From Streptomyces rapamycinicus NRRL 5491 (GTDB lineage: Bacteria > Actinomycetota > Actinomycetes > Streptomycetales > Streptomycetaceae): 64,000 nucleotides of DNA. The translations under genes were made by a program, and so were the position numbers. The notes beneath the pieces are model-generated. The model did no database searches. It had not been told where the DNA came from and saw only the letters and a list, made by a program, of their open reading frames with translations. Positions 1 through 12,825 of the stretch are shown here, piece after piece. The stretch lies in contig NZ_CP085193.1 of assembly GCF_024298965.1 (NCBI RefSeq), positions 2,232,001 to 2,296,000 of the forward strand, written 5' to 3'. The stretch's first letter is position 1, and the number at the start of each line of letters is the position of its first letter.

Positions 1-3000
1 ACGACAGCGGCAGCACCTCCGGCCGGGGCCGCGCCGTCAGTGCGGCGGCGTGCGGCCGGCCGGTTGCCGCGTCGACCAGCCGGGCCAGGCCGGCGGCCGA
101 GGAGGCGGCGAAGAGCTCCCCGATGGTGAGCTCCGCCCCCAGGACGGCGCGGATACGGGCGATGAGCCGCATGGCGAGCAGGGAGTCGCCGCCCAGCTCG
201 AAGAAGGACGCCTCCGCGTCCACCCAGTCCAGCCCGAGCACCTCGCCGAAGACCCCGGCGACGATCTCCTCGACCGGGGTAGCGGGGCCACGGCCGGAGG
301 TGGCGCCGCCGAACTCCGGGACAGGGAGGGCGGTGCGGTCCAGCTTGCCGTTGGCGGTGACGGGGAGGGTGTCGAGAGGGACGAGAGCGGCCGGGACCAT
401 GTACTCGGGCAGCCGCTCGGCCACGTACTCCCGCAGCCCGGCAGCATCCACATCCCCGTCGGGGACGACGTAGGCCACCAGACGCTTGTCGCCCTGCCGG
501 TCCTCACGCACGACGACCGCGACCTGACCCACGCTCTCATGCGCGGCGAGCACGGCCTCGATCTCACCCGGCTCCACCCGGAAACCACGGATCTTCACCT
601 GCTCATCCACCCGACCCGCGAACACCAACTCGCCGTCAGCCGTCCACCGCGCAAGGTCGCCCGTGCGATACATGCGTGCGCCCGGGTCGGCGAAGGGCGC
701 GGCGACGAAGCGCTCGGCCGTGAGACGGGGGTGTCCCGTGTACCCACGGGCGAGTCCGGCTCCGGCGAGATAGAGCTCGCCCCTCACCCCGACGGGTACG
801 GGCTTGAGGTACTCGTCGAGGACGAACGCCTTGGTGTTGTCGCGCGGCCGACCGATCGGCAACACCGCCGGAGCCACCGACCCTGGAGCCACCGCGTACG
901 TCGTGGCACACAAGGTGGCCTCCGTAGGCCCGTACAAATGCCGGACGACAATCCCCGGGCAAGCGGCCTTGACCTGGGCCACCGCACCCGCGGGCACCAC
1001 ATCGCCACCGGTCAGCACCTCCGCCAGCCCCGACAGACACTCCGGCGACTCCTCCGCCAACACACCGAACAAACCAGCCGTGACATGCACAGCCGTCAAC
1101 CCATGCGCCTTCACCAAACCCGCCAACACCGTCGCGTCCACCTGGCCCGGCGGCGCCACCACCACTCGACCACCACTGACCAACGGCACCCACACCTCAA
1201 ACACCGCCACGTCAAACGCATGCGGCGCATGCATCAACACACGACCCCGCGCCGCCTCACTCCAACACCCATCCGCCACCAGCGCGGCCACCGCACCATG
1301 ACTGACCGCCACACCCTTCGGCACCCCCGTCGAACCAGACGTGAACATCACATACGCCACATCCCCCGCCGAAACCACCACCTCCGGCGCACCCTCCCTC
1401 CCACCGAACAGCTCATCCACCACCACCGCACCCGGCACACCCAACCCCCGATCCGCCACCACCAAACCCACCTGCCCCAACACCAACCCCCGCCGAGCCA
1501 CCGGCCACCCCACATCCACCGGCACAAACCCCGCCCCCACCCTCACCACACCCAGCCACACCGCCACCAACTCCACCGACCGCTCCAACACCACACCCAC
1601 CAGATCCCCCCCCCCCACACCCCGCGCAGCCAACGCACCCGCCACCCGATCCGCACGCTCGGCCAACTCCCCGTACGACCACTCCCGGCCGTCCGCCCCC
1701 ACCACCGCCACCGCACCCGGACAAGCAGCCACCCGCGCCGCGAACAACTCCACCAACGACACCCCGGACACCGAACGCCCAGTGGCATTCCACTCCCCCA
1801 CCACCCGCGAACGCTCACCCTCACCCAACACATCAATCCCGCTCAGCCGCACCCCAGGATCAGCCGCCACCTGCTCCAACACCCGCACCAACCGCCCCGC
1901 CAACAACCGCACCGTGCGCTCATCGAACAGATCGGTCGCATAGAGCAACGAACCCATCAGCCCCGTCGGCGTGCCCTCCTCGTCGCGGCGCTCGGCCACC
2001 GTCGCCGACAGATCGAACCGGGCCGCCGGAGAGGCAGCCGGGAGACCGCTCACCTCCAGCCCGGCCAGCTCCCACGGCCGACGGCCCTGCGGCAGGTTCT
2101 GCATGGTGAGCGACACCTGGAACAGCGGGTGCCGGCCCAGTGACCGGGTGGGGTTGAGGTCCTCGACCAGCCGCTCGAACGGCACATCCTGATGCGCGTA
2201 CGCGGCCAGATCGGTCTCCCGCACCCGGGTCAGCAGTTCGGTGACCGTCGGGTCGCCGCTCAGATCGGTGCGGAGCACCAGGGTGTTGATGAAGAACCCG
2301 GCCAGCCCGTCCAGCGCCGCGTCACCACGGCCCGCCGTCGCCGTGCCGATGGGGATGTCCGTACCCGCACCCATCCGCGACAGCACAACCGCCAGCGCCG
2401 TGTGCATCACCATGAACATCGTCGCCCGGCCACGCTGGGCGAGCTCCACCAGCCGGGCGTGGGTCTCCGCGTCCACCTCGAACGGCATTTCGCAGCCGGT
2501 GAAGGAGGACACCGCGGGTCGGGGCCGGTCCGTCGGCAGGTCCAGCTCCTGCGGGGCACCCGCGAGCGCCTGCCGCCAGTAGTCCAGTTGCCCGCTGATG
2601 ACACTCCGCGGATCGCCGAGGTCGCCCAGCACCTCGCGCTGCCACAGGGCGTAGTCCCCGTACTGCACCGGCAGCGGCTCCCAGCCGGGCAGTCGGCCCG
2701 CGCGCCGGGCCGCGTAGGCGGTACCGATGTCGCCCGCGAGGATGCCCATCGACCAGCCGTCGGCGGCGATGTGGTGGACGGCGCCCATGAGGACGTACTC
2801 GGCGGGGCCGGTCACCAAAAGCCGTACGCGCCAGGGTAGTTCGGCGCGGACGTCGAACGGCTGGTTCGCGTACGCCGCGAGCTGCCCGGGCACCTCGTCC
2901 GCGGCGGTGTGCACCACCGTCAGCGAGGGACGGCCCGCCGCTCCGTGCAGGATCCGCTGGCAGGGGACGCCCGCGGTCTCCGGGAAGATCGTGCGCAGGG

Positions 3001-4793
3001 TCTCGTGCCGGTCGGCGACATCGCCGAGGGCGGCTTCCAGCGCGGGGATGTCGAGGTCGCCGGAGAGGCGGAGGGCCAGGGGGAGGTTGTACGCGGCTCC
3101 CTCTCCGGTGGTTTCGAGCCGGTTGAGGAACCACATCCGCTGCTGCTCGAACGACAGCGGCAGCACCTCCGGCCGTGGCCGCGCCGTCACCGGCGCCCGG
3201 GACTCGCCGCCGAGCTCGCCCACCAGCTGGGCGACGCCGGCGACGGTGGGGGTGACGAACAGATCGCCGATGCTGACCTCTGCGTCGAGGACGGCGCGGA
3301 TGCGGGCGATGAGCCGCATGGCGAGCAGGGAGTCGCCGCCGAGCTCGAAGAAGGAGGCGTCGGCGCCGACCCACTCCAGGCCGAGGATCTCGCCGTAGAG
3401 GCTGCTGAGGATCTCCTCGGTGGGAGTGGCCGGGCCACGCCCTTCGGCCGCGTCGGTGAAGTCCGGTGTGGGGAGGGCGGCGCGGTCCAGCTTGCCGTTG
3501 ACGGTCACCGGGAGCGTGTCCAGGGCGACGACCGCGGTGGGCACCATGTACTCGGGCAGCCGCTCGGCCACGTACCCCCGCAGCCCGGCAGCATCCACAT
3601 CCCCGTCAGGGACGACGTAGGCCACGAGCCGCTTGTCGCCGGGGCGGTCCTCCCGTACGACGACTACGGCCTGTCCGACGCTCCGGTGTCCGGCGAGGAC
3701 GGCCTCGATCTCACCCGGCTCCACCCGGAAGCCACGCACCTTCACCTGCTCGTCAGCCCGGCCACCGAAGACGAGTCGGCCGTCCCCGGTCCACTTGGCC
3801 AGGTCACCGGTGCGATACATCCGCCCGTCCGTGAACGGGCAGGCCACGAACCGTTCCGCCGTCAGCCCCGGGCGGCCGAGGTAACCGCGCGCGAGCCCCG
3901 GCCCCGCGACATACAACTCACCCAGCACACCCACGGGGACCGGCCGCAGTTGCTCGTCCAGTACGTAGACAGCGGTGTTGGCGATGGGCCCGCCGATCGG
4001 CACCGGCCCGGACGGCTCCAGCGGCGCACTCATCGTCGCGCATACGGTCACCTCCGTCGGCCCGTACGCATTCACCATCCGCCGCCCCGACGCCCACCGC
4101 TCCACCAACCCCGCCGGACACACCTCACCCGCCACCACCAACGTCCGCAAACCCTCCGGCAACTCCTCCACCGTCGCCAACACCGACGGCGGCACCGTCA
4201 CATGCGTAACCCCGAACTCCGCCACCACCTCACTCAACGACCCCCGCGGCGGCAACCTGTCCCCACCCGCCATCACCAACACAGCACCCGACAGCAACGC
4301 CATACAGATCTCGGACACCGCCGCGTCGAAACTCAACGACGCCAACTGCAACACCCGCGCACCAGCACCCACCACAAACCGCTCGATCTGCGCAGCCGCC
4401 AGGTTGCCAATACCACGATGCGTCACCACCACACCCTTCGGCCGACCCGTCGAACCCGACGTATAAATCACATACGCCACCTCATCGACACCCACCGAAA
4501 CCGCAGGCACGGGCTCCGCCACCACCTCAGACGCACCCCACACCAAGCACTCCACACCAGCCGGAACCAACCCCCGCGTCCCCTCCGAGCACACCACCAG
4601 CACCGGCCCCGCATCCTCAACCATCCACCCAATCCGCTCCACCGGATACGCCGGATCCACCGGCACAAACCCCGCCCCCGCCTTCACCACCCCCAACAAC
4701 ACCGCCACCACATCCACCGACCGCTCCAACACCACACCCACCAGATCACCCCGCCCCACACCCCGCGCAACCAACGCACCCGCCACCCGATCC
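1..4793 (-). CDS. NRPS2, downstream part after the frameshift (partial, runs off left edge)
   Basis: This is the continuation of the NRPS that starts at 12825, read in the -1 frame after the C-run at 4796-4802. Domain order, right to left: remainder of an adenylation (A) domain, carrier (T, GGDSLL near 3320), condensation ([13 protein letters not shown] near 2775), A, T (GGDSLL near 190), then the first residues of another C domain at the window edge. The first A domain is almost a copy of the NRPS1 module 2 A domain, with pocket residues read by eye as D-A-S-T-V-A-A-V-C, Tyr-like. The second A domain has FDVAVFE and VHVTAGLF and reads D-V-F-H-L-G-L-L-C, the well known 4-hydroxyphenylglycine (Hpg) code. 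No E or thioesterase domain is seen, so the assembly line continues beyond position 1. The frame stays open throughout, which argues that the gene is otherwise intact. Confidence 0.9.
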
Positions 4794-5035
4794 GACCCCC
4801 CCTCAACTCCGCATACGACCACTCCTCACCACCCGCCCCAACCACCGCCACCGCCTCCGGGCACCCAGCCGCCCGCGCATCGAACAACTCACCCAACGAC
4901 CCCACCGGCACCACCCGGCCAGTGGCGTTCCACCCCTCCACCACCCGCTCCCGCTCCCCACGCCCCAGCACCTCGACCTCGCTCACCCGCCGCGCCGGGT
5001 CCGCCGCCATCTGCTCCAGCACCCGAACCAGCCGC
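3681..5035 (-). repeat. near-identical A-domain repeat, copy 1 (partner 18007-19362)
   Basis: About 1.35 kb matches 18007-19362 with a constant offset of 14326 bases. Translated blocks of 163 and 66 residues on the opposite strand are identical in both copies. The differences I see are clustered near the 3' part: position 4747, the C-run at 4796-4802, and a patch around 4845-4880. The repeat spans the pocket-determining half of the A domain, so both modules should select the same substrate. This is a likely gene-conversion or recombination tract, and a site where short-read assembly could go wrong. Confidence 0.88.
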
Positions 5036-8000
5036 TCCGCCATCGCGTTCGCGGTTGCCTCGTCGAAGAGGTCCGTGGCATAGAGCAGATCGCCGTCGAT
5101 TCCCGCCGGGTTGCCCTCGCCGTCCCGGTGTTCGGCCAGGGTCAGTGACAGGTCGACCCGGGCCGCCGCGGCCCCGGGTGTCATCGGCCGCACCTCGACG
5201 CCCGGCAGTTTCCACTGCTGGGGCGGCATCGTCTGCACGGAGAGCATCACCTGGAACAGCGGGTGCCGGGCCAGTGAGCGGGTGGGGTTGAGTTCCTCTA
5301 CGAGGTGCTCGAAGGGCAGGTCCTGGTGTGCGTAGGCGGCCAGGTCGGTCTCCCGCGCCCGGGACAGCAGCTCCGCGAAGGTCGGGTCACCGCTCACATC
5401 GGTCCGCAGGACCAGCGTATTGACGAAGAAACCGGCCAGCCCGTCCAGCGCAGCGTCGCCACGCCCCGCGACCGCCGTGCCGATCGGAAGGTCCTTCCCC
5501 GCGCCCATCCGCGACAGCAGCATCGCCAGCGCCGCGTGGACGACCATGAACATCGTGGCGTCGCCACTTCGGGCGAGCTCCACGAGCCGGGCATGGGTGG
5601 GCACATCGATCCGTACCCCGCCCGCCCCGCCACGGTGCGAGGACACGGCGGGCCGGGAGCGGTCGACCGGAAGTGCCAGCTCCTGGGGCGCGTCGGCCAG
5701 CGTCCGCCGCCAGTGGTCCAGCTGGGCGCTGATCAGGCTGTCGGGGGTGTCCAGGTCGCCGAGGAGACGGCGTTGCCAGAGCGCGTAGTCGGCGTATTGC
5801 ACCGGCAGCGGCTCCCACACCGGCGCCCGCCCCTCCCGACGGGCGGCGTACGCCACTTCCAGATCCCTGAGCAGCAGGTCCATCGTCCAGCCGTCCACCG
5901 CGATGTGGTGTGCCACGATCAGCAGGACGTACTCCGCGGGAGCGGTCTTGAGCAGCCGGATCCGCCACGGGAGGTCGGCGCTGAGGTCGAAGCGCTCCTC
6001 GGTCTGCTCGGCGAGCACCTGCTCGACCCGGTCGGCGGGGGTGTCGAGGACGGCCATGCGCGGGCGCCCGGCCGAGGGGTCGAGGACGTGCTGGCGCGGC
6101 ACGCCGTCCGTTTCGGGGTAGACCGTGCGCAGGCTCTCGTGCCGGTCGGCGAGGTCGCCCAGGGCGGTTTCGAGCGCGGGCAGGTTGAGGTCGCCGGAGA
6201 CGCGGTGGCGCAGCGGCAGGTTGTACGCGGCCTCGCCACCCTCTTGGGCCTCCTCCATCTGGTTGACGAACCACATCCGCCGCTGCCCGAACGACAGCGG
6301 TACGACCTCCGGCCGGGGCTGTGGCGTGAGCGGAAGCCGCACACCGCCCTCACCGGTGAGCTGCCGGGCGACCCCGGCGACGGTCGGCTCGGCGAACAGC
6401 TGCCGGATGCTCAGCTCGGTGTCCAGGACGGCGCGGATCCGGGCGATCAGCCGCATGGCCTGCAGCGAATCGCCACCCAGCGCGAAGAACGACGCGTCGA
6501 CGCCGACCTGGTCGAGGCCGAGGATGTCGGCGAACAGTCCGCACAGCGCCTCTTCGACGGGAGTGGCGGGGGCGCGGCGACCGGTCAGACCCGCGTAGTC
6601 GGGGGCGGGCAGGGCTTCGCGGTCGAGCTTGCCGTTCACCGTGACGGGGAGGGAGTCGAGCGTCATCACGGCGGCCGGAACCAGGTGGTCGGGCAGCCGT
6701 TCCGCCACGTACTCCCGCAGTCCGGCCGTGTCCGCGTCCTCGCCGGGGACGACGTAGGCGACGAGCCGACGGTCCCCGGGGCGGTCCTCGCGGACCACGA
6801 CGGCGGACCGGCGGACGGCCGGGTGGGTGGCGAGCACGGCCTCGATCTCGCCCGGCTCCACCCGGAAGCCGCGGATCTTGATCTGGGTGTCGGCCCGTCC
6901 GACGACGACGAGTTGGCCGTCGGGGGTCCAGCGGGCCAGGTCCCCGGTGCGGTACATCCGCCCGCCGGGGGCGCCGGGTTTATCGGCGGCGGCGAACGGG
7001 CAGGCCACGAAGCGCTCGGCGGTCAGCGCCGAGCGGCCGAGATAGCCGCGGGCCAGGCCGGGACCGGCGAGGTAGAGCTCTCCCGTGACCCCGGCGGGGA
7101 CGGGCTGCAGGAACTCGTCCAGGACATACGTCCGCCCGTTCTCGAGCGGCCGCCCGATCGGCACCGGGGCGTCGGCGTCGGCCGGGGTGAGCGGGTCGCT
7201 CAGGGTGACGCAGACGGTGGCCTCGGTGGGGCCGTACGCGTTCAGCATCCGCCGCCCCGGCGCCAGCCGTGCCACCAGCGCGGGCGGGCACACCTCGCCC
7301 GCGGCGGCGACGGTGCTCACGGTGGCGGGAAGCTCGTCGGCGGCGAGCACGGACGGCGGCGCGGTCAGATGCGTGACGCCGAACTCGGCGGCGACGCCGG
7401 CCAGCGACCCGTACGGCGGCAGCATGTCCCGGTCCGCCATGACGAGGGTGGCCCCGGCGGGCAGGGCGGTGCAGAACTCGGCGAACGCGGCGTCGAAACT
7501 GGGCGAGGCGAACTGCAGGACGCGTGCGCCGGGCCCGGACCCGAACCGGGTGATGTGGCTCGCCGCCAGGCTGCCCACTCCGCCGTGGGTGACCACGACG
7601 CCCTTCGGGGTGCCGGTGGAGCCGGAGGTGTAGATGACGTACGCGGGGTGCCCAAGCCGCTGCGGCCGGACGCGGTCGGCGTCCGCGGGGGCGGTGGCCG
7701 GGCGTGTCGCCAGCGCGGCGGTCACCTCCGGGGCGTCGAGAACCAGGCGGGGCGGCGTGTCGGCGCCCAGCACCGCCTGGCTCTCGCCAGTGCCCAGCAC
7801 GGCCTGGCTCTCGCCAGTGCCCAGCACGGCCTGGCTCTCGCCAGTGCCCAGTACGGCCTCAGGTTCACCGACGCGCAGCACGGCCTCGGTCCCGCCCGTG
7901 CACAGCACCAGCTTCGGCCGGGCGTCGGCCAGCATGAAGGCGATCCGCCGCGCCGGATACCGGGGGTCTATGGGCAGATAGCCCGCGCCCGCCTTGACCA

Positions 8001-11000
8001 CGGCCAGCAGTACGGCCATCAGCTCGACGGACCGCTCCATGGCCACGCCGACCAGATCCTCGGGGCCGATGCCACGGGCGATCAGCTCGTGTGCCAGCCG
8101 GTTGCCGCGCTCCTCCAGCTGTGCGTACGTCAGGCCACGCTCCGCCGCTCCGACGACGGCCAGGGCATCGGGGGTCCGCCGCACCTGTGCCTCGAACAGC
8201 TCGGCCAACGTGCCCTCCGGCACGCTGCGGGCCGTGTGGTTCCAGTCCTGGACGACGGTCGCCCACTCGGCCGGGTCGAGGATCCGCAGCCGGCTGAGGG
8301 ACACGGTGGGATCGGCGGCGATCTGCTCCAGCACCGCCGCCAGCCGCCGGGCCAGGGCCTGGGCGGTGGCCTCGTCGAACAGTTCGGTGGCGTAGAAGAT
8401 GTCGCCGCCGATTCCGGCCGGGCTGCCGTCCCGGTCGCGGTGTTCTGACAGGTCGACGGACAGGTCGAAGCGGGCGGCGAGGGAGCCGGGCGGCGTGGGC
8501 CGGACCTGGAGGCCGGGCAGGTCCCACTGCGCGGGCGGCACGTTCCGCAGCGACAGCATGACCTGGAACAGCGGGTTGCGGGCCAGCGAGCGCGAGGGCG
8601 CGAGGTCCTCGACGAGCTGCTCGAAGGGCACGTCCTGGTGGGCGTAGGCGGCCAGGTCGGTCTCCCGCACCCGGGCCAGGAGTTCGGTGAAGGCGGGGTC
8701 GCCGCTCAGGTCGGTGCGCAGCACGAGCGTGTTGACGAAGAAACCGGCCAGCCCGTCCAGCGCGGCGTCGCCACGCCCCGCGACCGCCGTGCCGATGGGG
8801 ATGTCCGTGCCCGCGCCCATCCGGGCGAGGAGCGCCGCAAGCGCGGCGTGCACCACCATGAACACCGTGGCTCCGCCGCGCTGGGCGAGCCCGACGAGGC
8901 GGGCGTGGGTGGGGGCGTCGATGCGGACGGGGACCAGGCCACCCGCGTACGACGACACCGCCGGGCGCGGGCGGTCGGCCGGAAGCGCCAGCTCCTGCGG
9001 CGCGTCGGCGAGGGCGTGGTGCCAGTAGGCGAGCTGGTCGCTCAGCAGGCTGTCCGCGTCGCCCCGCTCCCCCAGCAGCCGCCGCTGCCAGATGGCGAAG
9101 TCGGCGTACTGCACCGGCAGCGGCTCCCACACCGGCGCCCGGCCCTCCCGACGGGCGGCGTAGGCCGTGCTGAGGTCCCGCGCGAGGACACCCATCGACC
9201 AGCCGTCTGCGGCGATGTGGTGTGCCACGATGAGCAGCACGTACTCGGTGGGCCCGGTGACCAACAGTCGTGCCCGCCAAGGCAGTTCGGTGCTGAGCTC
9301 GAAGCCGCGGCCGGCGTGCGCGCTCAGCTCCGCCTCGACTTGGTCCGCGGGGAGGTCGACGACCACGAGTGGCGGATGCGCCGCGGGGCCGTCCAGCACC
9401 CGCTGCCGCGGTATGCCGTCGGTCTCCGGGAACACCGTGCGCAGGCTCTCGTGGCGGTCGGCGACGTCGGCGAGGGCGGTTTCCAGCGCGCCGGTGTCGA
9501 GGCGGCCGGAGAGGCGTAGCGCGAGGGGCATGTTGTAGACGCCCGCGGCGGCCCCTCCATCCTCCGTCCCCTCGGCACCCCCGGCGGCCTCCGCCCCTTC
9601 GGCATCCCCGGCGTCCCCTGCGCCCTGGCTGGTGGTCACGAGCCGGTTCAGGAACCACATCCGCTGCTGCCCGTACGACAGCGGCAGGTGCTCGGGGTCC
9701 TTGGGGCGCGGCTGTGGCTCCAGCGGTGGCCGTGCGTCGCCGTGCTCGGCGTCGATCCGGCGGGCGGTGTCGGCGACGGTCGGGGTGGCGAACAGATCGG
9801 CGATGCGCAGTTCGCTGTCGAGCACGGGGCGGATGCGGGCGATGAGCCGCATGGCGAGGAGGGAGTCGCCGCCGAGTTCGAAGAAGGAGGTGTCGGCGCC
9901 CACCTGGTTCAGCCCGAGGACTTCGGCGAAGAGCCCGCAGAGGATCTCCTCGGTGGGGGTGGCGGGCGCGCGGCCCTCGGGGGCGCCCGCGGTGTCGGGG
10001 GCGGGGAGTGCGGCGCGGTCCAGCTTGCCGTTGACGGTGAGCGGCAGCGCGTCCAGCACGACGACCGCCGGGACCATGTACTCCGGCAGCCGGTCGGCGG
10101 CGAGGCGGCGCAGGGCCGCCGGGTCGAGTTCGCCGGTGGGGATCACATACGCGACGAGGCGCCGGTCCCCGGGACGGTCCTCGCGGATGACCACGGCTGC
10201 CTGGGCCACGGCCGGGTGGCCGCTGAGGACGGCCTCGATCTCGCCGGGCTCGACGCGGAAGCCACGGACCTTGACCTGCTCGTCAACCCGGCCCGCGAAG
10301 ACCAGATCACCCTCGGTGGTCCACTTGGCCAGGTCGCCACTGCGATACATCCGGCCGCCCGGGGCGGCGAACGGGCAGGCGACGAACCGCTCCGCCGATA
10401 GCCCCGGCCGACCGATATAGCCCCGGGCCAGACCCGCACCTGCGATATAGACCTCGCCCGTGACGCCTACGGGCACCGGCTTGAGGAACTGGTCCAGCAC
10501 ATAGACACGGACATTGGAGAGGGGACGGCCTATCGGCGGGGCCGTGCCCAGTCCGGGATCGAGAGGCATGGCGGTGGCCGTGGTGATGACGGTGGCCTCG
10601 GTCGGCCCGTACGTGTTCCACACCCGCGCACCAGCCGACCACCGCCCGGCCAGCTCCGCACTCAACCGCTCCGCGCCCAACACCCAATTGCTCACACCCG
10701 GCACGGCATCCGGATCCACCACCCCGAGCAGCGACGGAACCACACTCGCCACCCGCACACCACACCGGCCGATCATCTCCGCCAGCGCCCGCAGGTCGTT
10801 GCGCTCGGCGGTGGTGGCGACGGCGAGGGTGCCACCGGCGGCGAGGGTGACGGCGACATCGAGGACGGCCGCGTCGAAGCTGAACGAGGCGAACTGCAAC
10901 GCCACCACACCCGCGTCCATCCCCAGCACCGGACGCATCGCCTCGGCCAGATTCACCACGCCACCATGCGCGACAGCCACACCCTTCGGACGCCCCGTCG

Positions 11001-12825
11001 AACCCGACGTATAAATCACATACGCCAACTGCTCCGGAACCACGACCGTCCCCAGCGCCTCCGCCGAGAACGCCCCGGCACCCTCGAGAAGAACCCCACG
11101 CGCATCACCGAGCGGAACACCGTCAAGGCAATCGACCGTCCCCAGGACCACCTCGGCACCACTGTCCGCGATCACAAACCCCAACCGCTCCGCCGGATAC
11201 TCCGGATCCAGCGGAACGAACGCCCCGCCCGCCTTCCACACCGCCAACTCCGCCACCACCATGTCCACCGACCTCGGCAGACACAGTGCGACCCGCGACT
11301 CCGGACCGACCCCCACTTCGGTCAAAAGCCGCGCCAACCGATTCGCCCGCCGGTCCAACTCCCCATACGACACCGCCTCTTCACCGCAACGCACCGCCAC
11401 CACATCGGGCGTCGCCGCGACCCGCGCCTCGATGCGCTCCACGATCGAACCGCCAGGCAGTACAGCCTCCGTGGCATTCCACTCCGCCACCACCCGAGCC
11501 CGCTCCACCTCCCCCAGCACATCGAGCCGACCGACCAACGTCTCCGGATCGGCCGCCATCTGCGCCAGCACGCGGACCAGGCGGTCAAGGAGCCCCTGAG
11601 CCGCCTCGGGGTCGAACAGGTCCGGGCGGTAGTCCAGCCGCAGCCGCAGCTCCTCCGTCGGGTGGACGCCCAGCGAGAGCGGGAAGTTGGTGGACTCGCG
11701 CATCGCCGTGCCGGTGATCCGCAGCCCAGCGGCCGCCGCCGTGGAGTCGCGCGTGCCGATGGGGTGGTTCTCGAACGCCATGATGGTGTCGAAGGTGGCG
11801 CCGGGCCCGGCCTGCCGTTGGATCTCGGTGAGGCTCAGATGCTGGTGGTCCAGCAGCGCCGACTGCCGTTCCTGTAGCTGCGCGAGCAGCTCGGCGACCG
11901 TACGGGCCGGGTCCAAACGCACGCGTACGGGCAGCGTGTTGATGAAGAGCCCCAGCATGCTCTCCATGCCGGGCAGGTCGGCGGGGCGCCCCGCCACCGT
12001 CGCGCCGAACACCACATCGCGGCGGCCGGTGAGCCGACCGAGCACAACGGCCCAGGCGGCCTGGATCACGGTGTTCAGGGTCAGGCCATTGCGGCGGGCG
12101 AGGTCCCGCAGTCGGCCGGCGAGTTCCGCTCCGGCGTCGGTGGCCGCCTTGCCGGAGGCGACCGGGGCGGTGGACGGTCCGCCCGGTGCCACCAGCGTCG
12201 GTTCGTCCGCGCCCGTCAGCTCCTGTCGCCATGCGTCCCGCGCGGCTTCCTTGTTCTGGCGGGCGAGCCAGGCGAGGTAGTCGCGGTACGGGGTGACGGG
12301 CGGGAGGCCACGGGCGCTGCCCCCGGCCTCGTAACACGCCCACAACTCCCGCATCAGCACCGGCAGCGACCAGCCGTCCAGCAGGATGTGATGCAGCGTC
12401 ACCATCATCCGGTACTCATCCGGCCCGACCCTGACCAGAAGCACCTTCAGCAACGGCGGCACCGCCAGGTCGAAACGCCGCTCCCGCTCCTCTATCCCCA
12501 ACCGCTCCGACTCCGCACGGGCCGCATCCGCGTCCAGCCCGGACAGATCCTCCTCCCGCCACGGCAGCTCCACGCCCCGGGCGATGACCTGCACCGGCTG
12601 CGCCACCCCGGCCAGCTGCCGAAAGCCCGCGCGCAGGCTCTCGTGCCGGTCGAGCAGGGCCTGCCACGCGTCGCGCAGCACCGCGGGGTCCACCTTGCCC
12701 GCCAGATCCAGCACGAGCTGCTCGACATAGACATCGATGCCACGCTCGTCGTACACCGCGTGAAAGAGCAGGCCCTCCTGCAGCGGCGACAGCGGCCAGA
12801 CGTCCTGGACTCGCATCTGAGTCAT
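4684..12825 (-). CDS. NRPS2, upstream part (as read, ends at a frameshift-induced stop)
   Basis: Peptide synthetase translated right to left. The ATG at 12825 overlaps the NRPS1 stop (ATGA) and follows a G-rich ribosome site; the N-terminus [18 protein letters not shown] looks like an acceptor docking segment. Approximate residues: C 10-440 ([12 protein letters not shown] near 143, D-to-L type, fitting the terminal E of NRPS1); A 455-940; T around 978 ([10 protein letters not shown]); C 1050-1480 ([12 protein letters not shown] near 1200); A 1500-2080 with a 9-residue tandem repeat; T around 2115; C 2185-2600; start of a third A at 2632. Pocket residues read by eye are D-A-L-S-V-G-T-V-I (module 1) and D-A-A-T-A-A-A-V-C (module 2), neither confidently assignable. 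Module 1's A domain is a close relative of NRPS1's third. The natural frame is lost at 4796-4802, and the as-read protein then ends in out-of-frame Trp/Arg-rich residues at 4684. Confidence 0.92.
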   Translation of the reverse strand: MTQMRVQDVWPLSPLQEGLLFHAVYDERGIDVYVEQLVLDLAGKVDPAVLRDAWQALLDRHESLRAGFRQLAGVAQPVQVIARGVELPWREEDLSGLDADAARAESERLGIEERERRFDLAVPPLLKVLLVRVGPDEYRMMVTLHHILLDGWSLPVLMRELWACYEAGGSARGLPPVTPYRDYLAWLARQNKEAARDAWRQELTGADEPTLVAPGGPSTAPVASGKAATDAGAELAGRLRDLARRNGLTLNTVIQAAWAVVLGRLTGRRDVVFGATVAGRPADLPGMESMLGLFINTLPVRVRLDPARTVAELLAQLQERQSALLDHQHLSLTEIQRQAGPGATFDTIMAFENHPIGTRDSTAAAAGLRITGTAMRESTNFPLSLGVHPTEELRLRLDYRPDLFDPEAAQGLLDRLVRVLAQMAADPETLVGRLDVLGEVERARVVAEWNATEAVLPGGSIVERIEARVAATPDVVAVRCGEEAVSYGELDRRANRLARLLTEVGVGPESRVALCLPRSVDMVVAELAVWKAGGAFVPLDPEYPAERLGFVIADSGAEVVLGTVDCLDGVPLGDARGVLLEGAGAFSAEALGTVVVPEQLAYVIYTSGSTGRPKGVAVAHGGVVNLAEAMRPVLGMDAGVVALQFASFSFDAAVLDVAVTLAAGGTLAVATTAERNDLRALAEMIGRCGVRVASVVPSLLGVVDPDAVPGVSNWVLGAERLSAELAGRWSAGARVWNTYGPTEATVITTATAMPLDPGLGTAPPIGRPLSNVRVYVLDQFLKPVPVGVTGEVYIAGAGLARGYIGRPGLSAERFVACPFAAPGGRMYRSGDLAKWTTEGDLVFAGRVDEQVKVRGFRVEPGEIEAVLSGHPAVAQAAVVIREDRPGDRRLVAYVIPTGELDPAALRRLAADRLPEYMVPAVVVLDALPLTVNGKLDRAALPAPDTAGAPEGRAPATPTEEILCGLFAEVLGLNQVGADTSFFELGGDSLLAMRLIARIRPVLDSELRIADLFATPTVADTARRIDAEHGDARPPLEPQPRPKDPEHLPLSYGQQRMWFLNRLVTTSQGAGDAGDAEGAEAAGGAEGTEDGGAAAGVYNMPLALRLSGRLDTGALETALADVADRHESLRTVFPETDGIPRQRVLDGPAAHPPLVVVDLPADQVEAELSAHAGRGFELSTELPWRARLLVTGPTEYVLLIVAHHIAADGWSMGVLARDLSTAYAARREGRAPVWEPLPVQYADFAIWQRRLLGERGDADSLLSDQLAYWHHALADAPQELALPADRPRPAVSSYAGGLVPVRIDAPTHARLVGLAQRGGATVFMVVHAALAALLARMGAGTDIPIGTAVAGRGDAALDGLAGFFVNTLVLRTDLSGDPAFTELLARVRETDLAAYAHQDVPFEQLVEDLAPSRSLARNPLFQVMLSLRNVPPAQWDLPGLQVRPTPPGSLAARFDLSVDLSEHRDRDGSPAGIGGDIFYATELFDEATAQALARRLAAVLEQIAADPTVSLSRLRILDPAEWATVVQDWNHTARSVPEGTLAELFEAQVRRTPDALAVVGAAERGLTYAQLEERGNRLAHELIARGIGPEDLVGVAMERSVELMAVLLAVVKAGAGYLPIDPRYPARRIAFMLADARPKLVLCTGGTEAVLRVGEPEAVLGTGESQAVLGTGESQAVLGTGESQAVLGADTPPRLVLDAPEVTAALATRPATAPADADRVRPQRLGHPAYVIYTSGSTGTPKGVVVTHGGVGSLAASHITRFGSGPGARVLQFASPSFDAAFAEFCTALPAGATLVMADRDMLPPYGSLAGVAAEFGVTHLTAPPSVLAADELPATVSTVAAAGEVCPPALVARLAPGRRMLNAYGPTEATVCVTLSDPLTPADADAPVPIGRPLENGRTYVLDEFLQPVPAGVTGELYLAGPGLARGYLGRSALTAERFVACPFAAADKPGAPGGRMYRTGDLARWTPDGQLVVVGRADTQIKIRGFRVEPGEIEAVLATHPAVRRSAVVVREDRPGDRRLVAYVVPGEDADTAGLREYVAERLPDHLVPAAVMTLDSLPVTVNGKLDREALPAPDYAGLTGRRAPATPVEEALCGLFADILGLDQVGVDASFFALGGDSLQAMRLIARIRAVLDTELSIRQLFAEPTVAGVARQLTGEGGVRLPLTPQPRPEVVPLSFGQRRMWFVNQMEEAQEGGEAAYNLPLRHRVSGDLNLPALETALGDLADRHESLRTVYPETDGVPRQHVLDPSAGRPRMAVLDTPADRVEQVLAEQTEERFDLSADLPWRIRLLKTAPAEYVLLIVAHHIAVDGWTMDLLLRDLEVAYAARREGRAPVWEPLPVQYADYALWQRRLLGDLDTPDSLISAQLDHWRRTLADAPQELALPVDRSRPAVSSHRGGAGGVRIDVPTHARLVELARSGDATMFMVVHAALAMLLSRMGAGKDLPIGTAVAGRGDAALDGLAGFFVNTLVLRTDVSGDPTFAELLSRARETDLAAYAHQDLPFEHLVEELNPTRSLARHPLFQVMLSVQTMPPQQWKLPGVEVRPMTPGAAAARVDLSLTLAEHRDGEGNPAGIDGDLLYATDLFDEATANAMAERLVRVLEQMAADPARRVSEVEVLGRGERERVVEGWNATGRVVPVGSLGELFDARAAGCPEAVAVVGAGGEEWSYAELRGGRIGWRVRWLRGVWGGVIWWVWCWSGRWMWWRCCWGW
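4796..4802 (-). other. single-base frameshift in a C7 run inside NRPS2
   Basis: The duplicated A-domain segment at 18007-19362 reads CC-A-CCCCC here, encoding R-G-W-S-D-R on the minus strand. This copy reads seven consecutive C, one base shorter. The loss moves the coding frame by one, and every recognisable NRPS motif to the left of this point lies in the shifted frame. It is either a real inactivating mutation or a homopolymer sequencing or repeat-assembly error. The error explanation is more likely, because the downstream frame is open to the window edge. Confidence 0.85.
7765..7899 (-). repeat. 27-bp in-frame minisatellite inside an NRPS2 adenylation domain
   Basis: Three nearly identical 27-bp units (7765-7791, 7792-7818, 7819-7845) are followed by two degenerate units to 7899. 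In protein they give a 9-residue unit, A-V-L-G-T-G-E-S-Q, inserted between core motifs A2 and A3, ahead of the [10 protein letters not shown] loop. The frame is kept. Confidence 0.9.
10320..11520 (-). repeat. second A-domain repeat pair, copy in NRPS2 module 1 (partner about 14950-16150)
   Basis: Long stretches are the same as in NRPS1 module 3, covering FDAAVLD, the ASVVPSLLG region, [14 protein letters not shown] and the GRPKG loop. A divergent patch lies around 11040-11130. Both domains show the same by-eye pocket, D-A-L-S-V-G-T-V-I. Boundaries are approximate. Confidence 0.75.

Noticed and set aside
1590..1630. Possible second frameshift at the C11 run near 1606-1616
   Set aside because: The run replaces C6-G-C4 of the paralogous copies at the same total length, and the frame is continuous on both sides.
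7765..7899. CRISPR-like array
   Set aside because: Units are directly adjacent 27-mers without spacers, in frame within an NRPS gene; it is a minisatellite.
5305..8448. Plus-strand open frame of about 1047 residues inside NRPS2
   Set aside because: It is the antisense shadow of C-A-T modules; its Arg/Gly/His/Gln-rich translation has no domain, while the minus strand carries all NRPS motifs.
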